Assembly: GCA_035411425.1 (NCBI GenBank)
Contig: DAONSX010000019.1
Span: 1-41,216, forward strand
Length of the DNA stretch: 41,216 nt
Direction: 5' to 3'
DNA from: TTA-H9 sp002071415
GTDB taxonomy: Bacteria > Bacteroidota > Bacteroidia > Bacteroidales > TTA-H9
Below, piece by piece: positions 26,171-35,065 of this stretch; positions within the stretch are counted from its first letter, which is position 1, and every line of letters begins with the position of its first letter. The position numbers and the translations under genes are program-made. Below the pieces are notes generated by a model. The model had not been told where the DNA came from. It saw only the letters and a program-made list of their open reading frames with translations, and did no database searches.

Positions 26171-28240
26171 ATGAGAAACCCTTTGCGCTTGTTCACCGAT
26201 CATCTGTATTATGTAAGCAAGGGCTTGCTTTTTTTATGTGCTTTGATAATTATTCTGTTATTTTTCCCGCGTGAAGGAAAGTTCAAATATGAATATGTGA
26301 AGGGAAAACCCTGGCTTCACGAAGATTTGATTGCTCCATTCGATTTTTCGGTATTGAAAACGGATGAAGAATATGAGTTGCAGAAAGAGAGGCTATTGGC
26401 AAAGAGCCGTTTGTATTTTACCTATCAACCTGAAGTTACTGCCAATCAGAGAGTAATAGTTGCTCAGGCCCTGATCGATTTTTTAATGATGTCGCCTTCT
26501 GATACTCTTTCCGGCAAACCTATTGTCGAAGTTTATCGAAAAGCTATTCAAATAGCCGATACCATCTTTCGACATGGAATAATTCAGATGGTTCCCGAAC
26601 TTATTGCCCTGCCTTCCGGCCAATCCATCATGATTGTCAAAGGCAATATAGCCACCGAAGCTTATCCTGAACATTTCTTTACGGTACAATCTGCCGATGC
26701 CTACATAGTGAAACATTTATCGGGAATTGACTCTGCTTATAGAAGAAAAGTCCGACAGGCTCTCGAGATGGGATTGGCTCATAATATTCGGTTCGATAAG
26801 GAACTCACGGAAAAATCGCAACGACAATTGCTGGCTAATTTGTCCAGAGTAAAAGGATTGATACAACAAGGCGAAAAAGTAATTTCGAAGGGTGAAGTGG
26901 TCGATGAAGAGAAATTTCAGGTTCTTGAATCCTTACGTATTGAAACCGAGAAACGATTGGGCACGGGGCATGCTCGATTTGCGGTTTTCATCGGGCAGTT
27001 GATTCTGGTTAGTCTTGCCATGCTCGTATTGGGCTTGTTCTTGTACTTTTTCAGGCCTCATATTTTTGCCGATAACCATCAGGTAGGCCTTATTCTGCTC
27101 ATCATCATTTCGATGGTCGGGCTGACTTCATTGGTCCTGTCCAACAAACCCCTTCTGCTCTATGCCATTCCGGTTTGTATGGTGCCATTGATTGCAAGAA
27201 TATTTTTCGATACGCGTGTAGCTCTTTATGTACATATTATTACCATTATCCTGATCGGATTTCTTGTGCCCAATAGTTTTGAATTTATCTTTCTGCAGCT
27301 TATCTCAGGATTGATTACCATATTTAGTGTGGCCAACTTTCACAGGCGGCAGCAATTTGTAATTACTGCCATTTATGTATTTCTGGCATACTCTGCAGTA
27401 TATTTTGGTCTGTATCTCATTCAGGAAGGGCATTTTTCAGGCTTGAAGTCATTCAACTTTGCTCTTTTTGGCGGAGCTTCTGCTTTATTACTTCTTTCTT
27501 ACCCAGTGGTATATGTTCTCGAAAAGGCTTTTGGAATGCTCACCGATATTACCTTGCTCGAGATCAGCGATGTGAATTATAAACCTTTAAAAGAGCTTTC
27601 CTCACGTGCACCCGGAACATTCCACCATTCCATACAGGTAGCCAATCTGGCCGAGGAGGTGATTCATCAAATCGGTGGGAATCCTCTTCTGGTGAGGGCA
27701 GGGGCTTTGTATCACGATATTGGGAAAATGGATATGCCGATGTATTTTATCGAAAATCAATACACTGGTTTTAATCCTCACGAAGAACTTTCACCCGAAG
27801 AGAGTGCTGAAATTATTTTGAATCATGTTCGAAATGGAATAGAAAAAGCACGCAAATACAGGCTGCCTGAGCAGATCATTGATTTTATCCGAACCCATCA
27901 CGGAACACGAAGAGTTGAATATTTCTATAGAATAAGCCAGCAAATGGAATTAGAATCGGAAGTAAATGAACAGGCATTTACTTACCCGGGTCCCGTGCCT
28001 TTTTCGAAAGAAACCTGCGTATTGATGATGGCCGACAGCGTCGAAGCCGCTTCGAGAAGTTTACACCAAACCGATGAAACCCACATAGAAACCCTCGTTG
28101 AACAATTGATCGATTCGATGATGAAAGCGCATCAATTCGATAATTCCAACATCACCCTGAAGGATATCAGTCAGGCAAAAAAAATCTTCAAACAGCGCCT
28201 GTTGCATATTTATCATCTTCGAATAGAATATCCCACCTAA
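26171..28240 (+). CDS. pgpH: 7TMR-HD-type phosphodiesterase (PgpH/YqfF-like)
   Basis: The protein has an N-terminal helix, an extracytoplasmic domain (about 40-265, 7TMR-HDED type), seven closely spaced transmembrane helices (about 270-465), and a cytoplasmic HD domain. HD residues are visible in GTFHHSIQVANLAEEV, ALYHDIGKMDMP, RTHHGTRRVEYF and LMMADSVEAASRS. Characterised members (PgpH) hydrolyse c-di-AMP to pApA. The length, 689, is usual. The stop lies 4 bases from the convergent WbqC gene. A TATTTTCG at 26041 may be a promoter element. No c-di-AMP cyclase gene is present in this window. Confidence 0.92.
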   Translation: MRNPLRLFTDHLYYVSKGLLFLCALIIILLFFPREGKFKYEYVKGKPWLHEDLIAPFDFSVLKTDEEYELQKERLLAKSRLYFTYQPEVTANQRVIVAQALIDFLMMSPSDTLSGKPIVEVYRKAIQIADTIFRHGIIQMVPELIALPSGQSIMIVKGNIATEAYPEHFFTVQSADAYIVKHLSGIDSAYRRKVRQALEMGLAHNIRFDKELTEKSQRQLLANLSRVKGLIQQGEKVISKGEVVDEEKFQVLESLRIETEKRLGTGHARFAVFIGQLILVSLAMLVLGLFLYFFRPHIFADNHQVGLILLIIISMVGLTSLVLSNKPLLLYAIPVCMVPLIARIFFDTRVALYVHIITIILIGFLVPNSFEFIFLQLISGLITIFSVANFHRRQQFVITAIYVFLAYSAVYFGLYLIQEGHFSGLKSFNFALFGGASALLLLSYPVVYVLEKAFGMLTDITLLEISDVNYKPLKELSSRAPGTFHHSIQVANLAEEVIHQIGGNPLLVRAGALYHDIGKMDMPMYFIENQYTGFNPHEELSPEESAEIILNHVRNGIEKARKYRLPEQIIDFIRTHHGTRRVEYFYRISQQMELESEVNEQAFTYPGPVPFSKETCVLMMADSVEAASRSLHQTDETHIETLVEQLIDSMMKAHQFDNSNITLKDISQAKKIFKQRLLHIYHLRIEYPT

Positions 28241-28244
28241 AACC

Positions 28245-28898
28245 TCATGCGTTCTCGATTGTTTTCTTGATATACTGAGCCATTTTATGAAGATAATCAG
28301 AACTGTATGGCCCTTGATTAAATAAGAGATCTATCACACTCAGATTGGGTAGAAAACCGTATTTTGGGCCGAAAGGTTGAAAATAGTCGATGAAATGATA
28401 TTCGGACAATAGGCCCTGACGGTTGGGTTCTATTCGATTTCTTAAATCGAGAACCTCCGATCCTGTTTTATGCCTATAAGTTTCGGTGAAAAAGAGATTT
28501 TTATCTAAATGAAGTAATTTTAATATTTTATAAACTGCTTTTTGATTAAATTCTATTAATTTATATTGGGGTTCGATGAATAAAGTTTCCAATTCATCTT
28601 TGTAATAAAGAAAAAAAGCCGACCGATTATAGGCAGTTTCGATGGAACGCCAGTGAATTTTTTGCCATGGCTGCTTATTGTCGATCAAAACCTCATTGAT
28701 GAAGGTGTGTTTTCCTGAAGGCCTGATAACCGGAATAATCAGCATTTGACGGCCATTTGGAGCCGCTATATAACACCGGTTACGGTAAGTTTGCCGTGTG
28801 TACGTTTCGTGATTTTCAATCCAGATATGATCGGCCGCACCTATGACAGCCAAATATTCAATGCATGGGAAATAAGCAGTACTCAGCAACACATCCAT
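28245..28898 (-). CDS. WbqC-family protein
   Basis: This 217-residue protein starts MDVLLSTAYFPCIEYLAVI and contains QTYRNRCYIAAPNGRQ and KIHWRSIETAYNRSAFFLYY, the core pattern of WbqC-like proteins. WbqC proteins often occur in O-antigen clusters or near cell-envelope genes, with no settled biochemical role. It has no signal peptide and should be cytosolic. It converges on pgpH with a 4-base gap and is followed upstream by the trx terminator region, so it is probably monocistronic. Confidence 0.9.
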   Translation of the reverse strand: MDVLLSTAYFPCIEYLAVIGAADHIWIENHETYTRQTYRNRCYIAAPNGRQMLIIPVIRPSGKHTFINEVLIDNKQPWQKIHWRSIETAYNRSAFFLYYKDELETLFIEPQYKLIEFNQKAVYKILKLLHLDKNLFFTETYRHKTGSEVLDLRNRIEPNRQGLLSEYHFIDYFQPFGPKYGFLPNLSVIDLLFNQGPYSSDYLHKMAQYIKKTIENA

Positions 28899-29013
28899 TT
28901 CTCGAATTTTTTTTTAAAAAGATATTTCTCGATAGGCAATATTATCGAAAATGCTAAAATATAGAGAATTCCATAATGTGTCTCTTTATTTCCATATCAG
29001 TGTCGAACACAAT

Positions 29014-29056
29014 AAAAAACCCGCATGCGATTTATATTTGAATCTTTATGCGGGTT
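29014..29056 (-). terminator. Intrinsic terminator of the thioredoxin cluster
   Basis: On the minus strand the stem AACCCGCAT (29048-29056) pairs with ATGCGGGTT (29018-29026), with a 21-base loop, and is followed by a T run from the A tract at 29014-29019. It lies just after the stop of the first thioredoxin gene. Confidence 0.75.
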
Positions 29057-29076
29057 GTTGCAAATAGAAAGATATT

Positions 29077-29430
29077 TTATGCTTTTAAAAGTACATCTTC
29101 GATGGCTTGTTTGAAGCTATCTTTTGGTAATACACCCACCGCCATTTGTGGTTGACCATCAACGGGGCAGAACAGAATAGAGGGTATGCTTCTGATGCCA
29201 AAAGCTGCGGCCAGTTCCTGCTCGGCTTCGGTATCTACCTTGTAAAAATTCACCCTGCCAGCATATTCTTTCGATAATTCTTCCAGAATAGGTGCTACCA
29301 CCTTACAAGGGCCGCACCAGTCTGCATAAAAATCAATGATGCATGGCAATTTGCCCTCGAATTTCCATTGATCGTTTTTTTCATAATCGAAAACTTTTTC
29401 GAGAAAGGTCTGTTTCGTTAAATTTTCCAT
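29077..29430 (-). CDS. trxA: Cytosolic thioredoxin
   Basis: This 117-residue redox protein has the canonical active site WCGPC at 38-42 (Cys39 and Cys42) in IIDFYADWCGPCKVV and the cis-Pro in IRSIPSILF. No signal peptide, so cytosolic, unlike the two upstream paralogues. It is very similar to the C-terminal domains of these (for example APILEELSKEYAGR against APIMEELALKYKGK). It is the last gene before the terminator at 29014-29056. It probably reduces cytosolic disulfides with a thioredoxin reductase encoded elsewhere. Confidence 0.93.
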   Translation of the reverse strand: MENLTKQTFLEKVFDYEKNDQWKFEGKLPCIIDFYADWCGPCKVVAPILEELSKEYAGRVNFYKVDTEAEQELAAAFGIRSIPSILFCPVDGQPQMAVGVLPKDSFKQAIEDVLLKA

Positions 29431-29488
29431 AGAATAGAAATGAGTTTATGTATTTTACCGTAATGAATTGTAATTATTTAGATTCTTG

Positions 29489-29968
29489 TTATCGGGTCTG
29501 TTTTTTATTTCCCAGAAGAAACTCCTCGATAACCTGAATGTAAGTGTCTTTGGGTAAAGCACCCGTAGCCATCTGTGGCTTCCCTTTCGTGGGGCAGAAA
29601 AGAACCGAGGGAATGCTGCGAATACCGAATACGCTCGAGACCTCTTTTTCTTTATCCGTATTCACTTTGTAAATGGTTAGTTTACCTTTATATTTTAAGG
29701 CTAACTCTTCCATAATAGGAGCAACCATTCTACATGGCTTGCACCAATCGGCATAGAAATCTACAATACAAGGCCGATCGCCTTCAAATACCCAGTTTTC
29801 AGGGCTTTTTTCCCAATTAAATACCTTTTCTTTAAACTCGGCTGAAGTTAGATAAATTACTTTCCCTTCGTTTGAAATGGTTTTCGTTGATGCTTGACCA
29901 AAAAAATCCAGAATCGAGAAGGTGAACACAAAAATGGTGAGTATGAGTTTTAAATTTATTTTTTTCAT
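29489..29968 (-). CDS. Secreted thioredoxin with WCKPC site
   Basis: Starting at ATG 29968 (MKKINLKLILTIF) gives 159 residues with a signal peptide of about 25 residues ending DFFGQA and a thioredoxin domain. The active site is WCKPC in IVDFYADWCKPCRMV, with Lys instead of the usual Gly, and the cis-Pro is in IRSIPSVLF. An earlier in-frame start at 30103 would overlap the upstream paralogue and lacks a signal. It is predicted periplasmic, or membrane-anchored if the signal is not cleaved. The 49-base gap to the upstream gene and 58 bases to trxA suggest one operon. Mature part is close in sequence to both neighbours, pointing to tandem duplication. Confidence 0.88.
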   Translation of the reverse strand: MKKINLKLILTIFVFTFSILDFFGQASTKTISNEGKVIYLTSAEFKEKVFNWEKSPENWVFEGDRPCIVDFYADWCKPCRMVAPIMEELALKYKGKLTIYKVNTDKEKEVSSVFGIRSIPSVLFCPTKGKPQMATGALPKDTYIQVIEEFLLGNKKQTR

Positions 29969-30017
29969 TATTCCAGGCCTTTGGATTGGTATATCAAATT
30001 TGTATTCAATTGGTAAA

Positions 30018-30527
30018 CTATTGTGCTTCGCTAAAATTTCCCAGACAGTATTGCTGAATATAATCGTTGAACATTTTACGCGTAGCTTCTTCCCCTGGGG
30101 CAATACCGGCTGTCATCCGGGGCTCGCCTTCTTTGGGAATAAAAAGAAACGAAGGTATGGTCCTTATCCCAAATAGAGTAGCTAATTCTTTTTCCCTATC
30201 AGTATCAATTTTGTAAAAATTCACTTCCCCTGCATATTCCCTGGCTAAATCTTCGAGAATGAGAGAGGCGATTTTACAGGGTTTGCACCAATCAGCATAA
30301 AAATCTATGACACTCGGCTTGTTACCTCTATATTTCCATCGATCGGGTGAATTCGTGTAATCCCATATTGTCTTGCAAAAAAGTCCATTGTCGAGCTTGA
30401 TTATCTGTACGGGAGAAGTTGTTTCCTTCGATTTGCTTTCAGTCGATTCAGTCTTTTGATTCTTTCCACATGAAACGAATGACAGAGAGATAAAAACAAT
30501 TCCCGTAAAGAGAAAAATTTTCTTCAT
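30018..30527 (-). CDS. Thioredoxin-domain lipoprotein with WCKPC site
   Basis: From ATG 30527 the protein (169 residues) has a lipoprotein signal MKKIFLFTGIVFISLSFVSC with lipobox FVSC, a Lys/Glu/Ser linker and a thioredoxin domain with FYADWCKPCKIA and cis-Pro in IRTIPSFLF. A more upstream in-frame codon at 30635 lies before the promoter and is unlikely. The C-terminus ends in a CLGNFSEAQ tail, with an extra Cys not shared by the paralogues. It should sit on a membrane facing the periplasm. It is the first gene of a three-thioredoxin operon with a clear promoter at 30551-30578. Confidence 0.88.
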   Translation of the reverse strand: MKKIFLFTGIVFISLSFVSCGKNQKTESTESKSKETTSPVQIIKLDNGLFCKTIWDYTNSPDRWKYRGNKPSVIDFYADWCKPCKIASLILEDLAREYAGEVNFYKIDTDREKELATLFGIRTIPSFLFIPKEGEPRMTAGIAPGEEATRKMFNDYIQQYCLGNFSEAQ

Positions 30528-30550
30528 ATCGACACTTGGTTTTGAGGTAG

Positions 30551-30578
30551 CAAAATTAAACGAATTCTTGTAATCAAA
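30551..30578 (-). promoter_or_regulatory. -33/-7 promoter of the thioredoxin operon
   Basis: On the minus strand TTTG (30575-30578), a 16-base gap and TAATTTTG (30551-30558) form a full Bacteroidota promoter, 24 bases from the lipoprotein ATG at 30527. Confidence 0.6.
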
Positions 30579-30743
30579 TCGCATTTTTATCACTTTTTTA
30601 TCTTTGCAAAGATTAGACCGATATGAGACTAACATCCCAAAAACAAATTAAATGCATTTATGTTCGAACGAATAGAGTTTTTATTGAATAAACTGCGAGT
30701 AGATAAAATTTTACATTTGGAACTTTAAATATGACATGTTGTC

Positions 30744-31142
30744 ATGGATGGAATTGTTGAAATATTTCATCACACTGATTTTAATGGCATCTGCAAAAAA
30801 TTTGCCAGTGAGGAATCTTGCTTGGAATACTTAGCCTTGAAAAAATGGGAAGGCGGATATATTTGTCGCAATTGCGGGCATAACAATTATTGTAAGGGGA
30901 ATACACCATATTCGAGGCGGTGTACGCGATGTAAACGTGAAGAATCGGCCAAGGCCCATACAATTTTTCACTATTGCCGTTTACCTTTGCCGGAAGCCTT
31001 TCGATTTGCCAATATCGTTTGCCACAATCCCAAAATTTCGAGCTATGAATTGGCCAGATATTTTAATCTACGACAAATGACTTGCTGGAAACTGAAGAAG
31101 AAAATTGTGGAATGCCTGGAATCAGGTTTAAAGAATTTTTAA
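30744..31142 (+). CDS. Orphan zinc-ribbon protein of transposase (IS1595/ISXO2) N-terminal type
   Basis: The 132-residue protein has four zinc-ribbon cysteines in CRNCGHN and CTRCKRE, preceded by SEESCLEYLALKKWEGGYIC and followed by an HTH-like SSYELARYFNLRQMTCWKLK. This is the N-terminal layout of IS1595/ISXO2 transposases, but the DDE domain that should follow is absent: the frame stops soon after KIVECLESGLKNF and the next 300 bases show no catalytic domain. No inverted-repeat ends are evident. It may be a transposase stump, or a small stand-alone DNA-binding protein. Some Bacteroidota carry similar short proteins. Confidence 0.7.
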   Translation: MDGIVEIFHHTDFNGICKKFASEESCLEYLALKKWEGGYICRNCGHNNYCKGNTPYSRRCTRCKREESAKAHTIFHYCRLPLPEAFRFANIVCHNPKISSYELARYFNLRQMTCWKLKKKIVECLESGLKNF

Positions 31143-32009
31143 TAAGTTTTCAAACCGCTTCATCAAAACCTCCATCGTCGAAAATGACTGTATAAATTGA
31201 TTGCACAACATAATTGAATGATTTTTTCATCCTTATCTTGAAAAATATTTTACTTTATTTTATTTATTCGAAAACTATATTAATTTTGGATTTGCATAAT
31301 GAATTCTATTTTAGGACATTAATATATTAATTATCAAAATAGATTATTGAATGCTAAATTAATTTTTAGTGGCAGAGTTTTTCCCTTAAAATTATAAACC
31401 ATAAATGAGCCTCTATTTACAATTTATTTTTGAAACAATTGACCAGGTTGTTAAAAAGCTATTACTGAAAGTTTAATATTATCTATTTGTTCATCATGTT
31501 TTAAATCAACTGTATATAACATCATATCGTTGGAATTATTAAATTGATAAGGTTTATGTTTGTTATTAAAAGTGTATCTCTTACCTTGCCAATAATTTGA
31601 GTTTTTATTTCATCGGGTTTATAGTCGAGCAGTTTGCTTATGCCAGAACCATTTTTTTTATAAATAAATACAAAAGAATCGACAATTTAAATCACTTGAA
31701 GAAATAAAATTTATTATTGGAATCATAAATAAACTTATTTGAGTTTCTTTATGGAACTCCGTTTTATCTCCAAAAATCCTAAATGTAAAAGAATCCGTCA
31801 CATTTAAAAATGGTTCTGGCAATATTGAAAAATAATTTGTGTATTTGGTATAGAAGATCGCTCATATCTTGTATTTTCCAAACTCTGTTCACTATTCCCT
31901 TCACCTCGCGTCTTTTTTGACTTTTGTTCTTCTCGCGGCTCATGCCTCGAAACAATTAAACCATAACAATACTTGCTAAAAAACTATCCTGTATAATAAT
32001 GAATTTAAA
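31143..32009. other. 867-base AT-rich gap
   Basis: Apart from the decayed gene at 31451-31870, no gene, RNA or repeat is evident. The stretch 31143-31450 is strongly AT-rich and I see nothing in it. Confidence 0.5.
31451..31870 (-). pseudogene. Decayed gene of unknown function
   Basis: Three minus-strand frames follow each other along this stretch: SILPEPFLNVTDSFTFRIFG first, then VDSFVFIYKKNGSGISKLLD, then YWQGKRYTFNNKHKPYQF, ending SVIAF at TAA 31451-31453. Each is plausible protein with similar composition, and the switches can be explained by two or more frameshifts. The pieces are beta-rich in feel and could come from a secreted propeller-type protein, but I cannot name a family. The surrounding DNA is AT-rich and otherwise empty. 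Confidence 0.4.
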
Positions 32010-32441
32010 CTATTCCCTTCTTTTTTTATAATAGAATGGTTTAAGCTGGCAAAGGCAGGAACCCATAAGTTGCTTCGATTTATCCACAATTACCGGTGCA
32101 CCTCTTCTTTCCCAATCTACCAATCCTCCACTAAGGTTTACCACCATCCGGAATCCATCGGCAAGTAAACGACTGGCAATGGTTCTGCTTTTTAGGCCAC
32201 TGGCGTCGGCTACAATTAAGCAACGATCGAAGGGCAAATTTTTTACCCAATATTCGTATCCTTCGGCTGGTGCGTAAATTACATCCTTTACGTCGAATCT
32301 ACGATATTCCGATTCGAACAATGGCCTTACATCCAGTATAACAGCCCCATCAGATAGAAGAGCCAGTGCCTCATCCGAACTTACATTCCTCACCTCGTGA
32401 ATCAAAACTCCAAATTGTCGAAGACTTTCTTCAGTTATCAT
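32010..32441 (-). CDS. Rhodanese-like protein lacking the catalytic cysteine
   Basis: The rhodanese fold is clear: ALALLSDGAVILDVRP, FESEYRRFDVKDVIYAP and GFRMVVNLSGGLVDWERRGAPV. The active loop normally reads CxxGxRS; here it is DASGLKS with Asp at 79 and Lys in place of Arg, so sulfurtransferase activity by the usual mechanism is unlikely. Cys74 lies five residues earlier. The tail carries SCLCQLKPF (Cys129 and Cys131) and ends in a basic KKRRE, which could bind metal or a partner. It has 143 residues, no signal peptide, and is cytosolic. It appears monocistronic. Confidence 0.87.
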   Translation of the reverse strand: MITEESLRQFGVLIHEVRNVSSDEALALLSDGAVILDVRPLFESEYRRFDVKDVIYAPAEGYEYWVKNLPFDRCLIVADASGLKSRTIASRLLADGFRMVVNLSGGLVDWERRGAPVIVDKSKQLMGSCLCQLKPFYYKKRRE

Positions 32442-32872
32442 TTTTCGATGTATATTTCAAATCAAAATTTGCTGTTTAGCTTTACAATTGTAAAAATCTT
32501 TCACTCGATATGTATAATAATCCTTCATTCGGGCCAGCCCGTCGAATACTAACTTGATGCTCTTTTCTTAGAGCAATTGAATTTTACAGAATCTGGGCTG
32601 TAATTCACCGAAAGAATCTCCATTGCAAAAATAAGAATTTTAGAATCACAAATCAGCATAAATTTAATAGCAGGCTTATGGATGTTGAAGCGAAGCCCTT
32701 TTACAGGTAGCTTGGGTAAGAAAGTAATTTCCAGTGAAGAACCGTACCCATGCTGTGCATTTCGAATAAATAATGAGTTCAACTGTAATTTGTCGAATGG
32801 TTGAGCCAGAAATTTTACTTTTTATATAATCGCAGGAATCATTACTTTTGACTGAAAATTCGGGATAAAAGG
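32442..32872. other. 431-base intergenic region before the GH3 gene
   Basis: It separates divergent genes. I see no gene, only the -7 box at 32843-32850. Short frames such as 32549-32782 on the minus strand have no family features. Confidence 0.5.
32843..32850 (+). promoter_or_regulatory. -7 box for the GH3-family gene
   Basis: TACTTTTG matches TAnnTTTG, 22 bases before ATG 32873. Confidence 0.5.
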
Positions 32873-34411
32873 ATGTCATTGACAAACACTCTAATTTCGA
32901 GGTATTTAAGAAGAAGAATCGAGCGAATCAATTATTTCGAGCTTCATGCGTATGAAGTTCAAAATTGGGTTTTGGAGAAATTGATTACATCTGCCAAAAA
33001 TACCGAATGGGGGAAAGTTTATGATTATCAACGAATACATAATTATGAAGATTTTAGAAAGAAAGTCCCTGTTCAGGATTATGAATCATTAAAATCATAC
33101 ATCGAAAGAGTTAGGCAAGGCGAGAATAACGTATTATGGAATACGCCTATCAGGTGGTTTGCCAAATCATCGGGGACTACTAACGATAAGAGCAAGTTTA
33201 TTCCTTTGAGCAAAGAATCCTTGTATCATTGTCATTTTAAGGCAGGTAAGGATATGCTGTCGATTTATGTGAATCATTATCCTCAGACCCGTCTTTTCTC
33301 AGGGAAAAGTTTAGTAATGGGAGGTTCGCAAACCTTGCACCGGGTGAATCATCATCAAATTGTCGAAGGCGATCTTTCAGCTATCCTCATGCAAAATCTT
33401 CCATTTTGGGCTGCAAAAAGGAGCACCCCAGAACTTAAGGTTGCCCTGATGAAAAACTGGGAAGAGAAAATTGCCAAGATGGCCCAAATTACCATCAAAG
33501 AAAATGTTACCAGCATCATTGGTGTACCGAGCTGGACGCTTGTATTGTTGAAAAGAATCCTTGAAGATACGAACAGGCAACATATTGGTGAGTTATGGCC
33601 TCGATTGGAAGTTTTTTTCCATGGAGGAGTCAGCTTTAGACCTTATAAGCAAGAGTTCGAAAAACTCATCTCACTCCAACACCTCCATTATGTCGAAACC
33701 TACAATGCTTCAGAAGGTTTCTTTGGTATTCAGGATGATTCGTCGGAGAAGGCCATGCTGCTGATGCTGGATTATGGCATATTCTATGAATTTGTTCCTT
33801 TAGATAAAATCGATCAACCTGACGAATATGCTCTACCACTATGGCAAACCGAATTAGGGAAAAATTATGCCATGCTCATTTCTACGAATAGTGGATTGTG
33901 GCGTTACATGCTGGGCGATACTATAATTTTCACCCGTCAGAATCCATACAAATTTAGAGTTACAGGCCGCACCTGCCATTTTATCAATGCCTTCGGAGAA
34001 GAAGTAATAGCCGAAAATGTTGAACGTGCCTTCGAAATTGCTTGTAAAGAATGTAATGCTCAATTGAGCGAATATACGGGCGCACCGGTCTATTTTAGCC
34101 AAAATAGAAATGGCGCTCACCAGTGGCTGGTAGAATTCGAAAAAACACCCGAAGATTTCGAGTGCTTCGTCGAAACTTTCGATAAAGCCCTTCAATCGGT
34201 GAATTCCGATTACGAGGCTAAGAGATTCCATGATATGGTGTTATCCAGTCCTATCATTCAGCAAGTCCCTCGAGGAACATTCTATCAATGGATGAAAAAT
34301 CGCAACAAGTTAGGTGGACAAAACAAGGTTCCTCGCTTAGCCAACGAGAGAAATATCATCGAAGAAATTCTCGAAATGCTTCAGCAACCTACCACTAAAA
34401 CAAACCATTAA
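32873..34411 (+). CDS. GH3 auxin-responsive-promoter family protein
   Basis: This 512-residue protein belongs to the GH3 adenylate-forming family. It has the AMP-binding loop SSGTTNDKSKFIPL (about residues 99-112), the GGVSF region, YNASEGFFGIQ (second ATP motif) and LGDTIIF. Plant GH3 enzymes couple amino acids to hormones via an acyl-adenylate; bacterial members are widespread in Bacteroidota and their substrates are not established. No signal peptide, so cytosolic. The dNK gene begins 39 bases downstream on the same strand, possibly in the same transcript. Confidence 0.92.
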   Translation: MSLTNTLISRYLRRRIERINYFELHAYEVQNWVLEKLITSAKNTEWGKVYDYQRIHNYEDFRKKVPVQDYESLKSYIERVRQGENNVLWNTPIRWFAKSSGTTNDKSKFIPLSKESLYHCHFKAGKDMLSIYVNHYPQTRLFSGKSLVMGGSQTLHRVNHHQIVEGDLSAILMQNLPFWAAKRSTPELKVALMKNWEEKIAKMAQITIKENVTSIIGVPSWTLVLLKRILEDTNRQHIGELWPRLEVFFHGGVSFRPYKQEFEKLISLQHLHYVETYNASEGFFGIQDDSSEKAMLLMLDYGIFYEFVPLDKIDQPDEYALPLWQTELGKNYAMLISTNSGLWRYMLGDTIIFTRQNPYKFRVTGRTCHFINAFGEEVIAENVERAFEIACKECNAQLSEYTGAPVYFSQNRNGAHQWLVEFEKTPEDFECFVETFDKALQSVNSDYEAKRFHDMVLSSPIIQQVPRGTFYQWMKNRNKLGGQNKVPRLANERNIIEEILEMLQQPTTKTNH

Positions 34412-34450
34412 CTCATTCTATAGAATTTATCTTATTAAAAATTTCGCCTT

Positions 34451-35065
34451 ATGCACATAGCTATTGCAGGAAATATCGGTTCGGGAAAAAGTACACTCAC
34501 TGCATTGCTTGCAAAACATTTTCAATGGAAACCTCATTTCGAAAATGTAGATACAAACCCTTATTTGATGAGTTTTTATGAAGATATGCAGCGTTGGTCA
34601 TTCAATCTGCAAATCTATTTTCTCAACAGCCGCTTTCGTCAAATCGTCGAAATTAGAAAATCGGGTGAAAATGTGGTTCAGGACAGAACAATATACGAAG
34701 ATGCCTACATTTTTGCCCCCAATCTGCATGACATGGGGCTTATGGATACCAGAGACTTCCAAAATTATCAAAGCCTCTTCGAACTGATGATTTCATTCAT
34801 TCAACCCCCTGACCTTTTAGTGTATTTAAGAGCTACCGTTCCGACTCTTGTGCGTCAGATTCAGAAACGAGGCCGCCCTTACGAGGAAAGCATACGCCTG
34901 GATTACCTCAAAGGATTGAATGAACGGTATGAAGACTGGATTTCACAATATAAAGCCGGAAAACTTCTCATCATAGATGTAGATCATACCGATTTTGCCT
35001 CTAATACCGAAGACCTTGCCAGCGTCATCGAAAAAATAAATGCCAGCTTGCATGGATTATTTTGA
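34451..35065 (+). CDS. Deoxynucleoside kinase (dNK family)
   Basis: This cytosolic salvage enzyme phosphorylates deoxynucleosides. It has the P-loop AIAGNIGSGKST, the substrate-pocket motif QDRTIYEDAYIFAPNL with the catalytic acidic residue and ERS-like Arg, and the LID region IQKRGRPYEESIRLDYL. Length 204 matches bacterial deoxyadenosine/deoxyguanosine kinases. Specificity cannot be read from the sequence with confidence. It follows the GH3 gene by 39 bases. The start ATG 34451 directly precedes the beta strand of the P-loop, as in the family. Confidence 0.93.
   Translation: MHIAIAGNIGSGKSTLTALLAKHFQWKPHFENVDTNPYLMSFYEDMQRWSFNLQIYFLNSRFRQIVEIRKSGENVVQDRTIYEDAYIFAPNLHDMGLMDTRDFQNYQSLFELMISFIQPPDLLVYLRATVPTLVRQIQKRGRPYEESIRLDYLKGLNERYEDWISQYKAGKLLIIDVDHTDFASNTEDLASVIEKINASLHGLF

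Noticed and set aside
32549..32782. 77-codon minus-strand frame in the gap before the GH3 gene
   Set aside because: No motif, signal or family, and it lies in an intergenic region with the GH3 promoter on the other strand.
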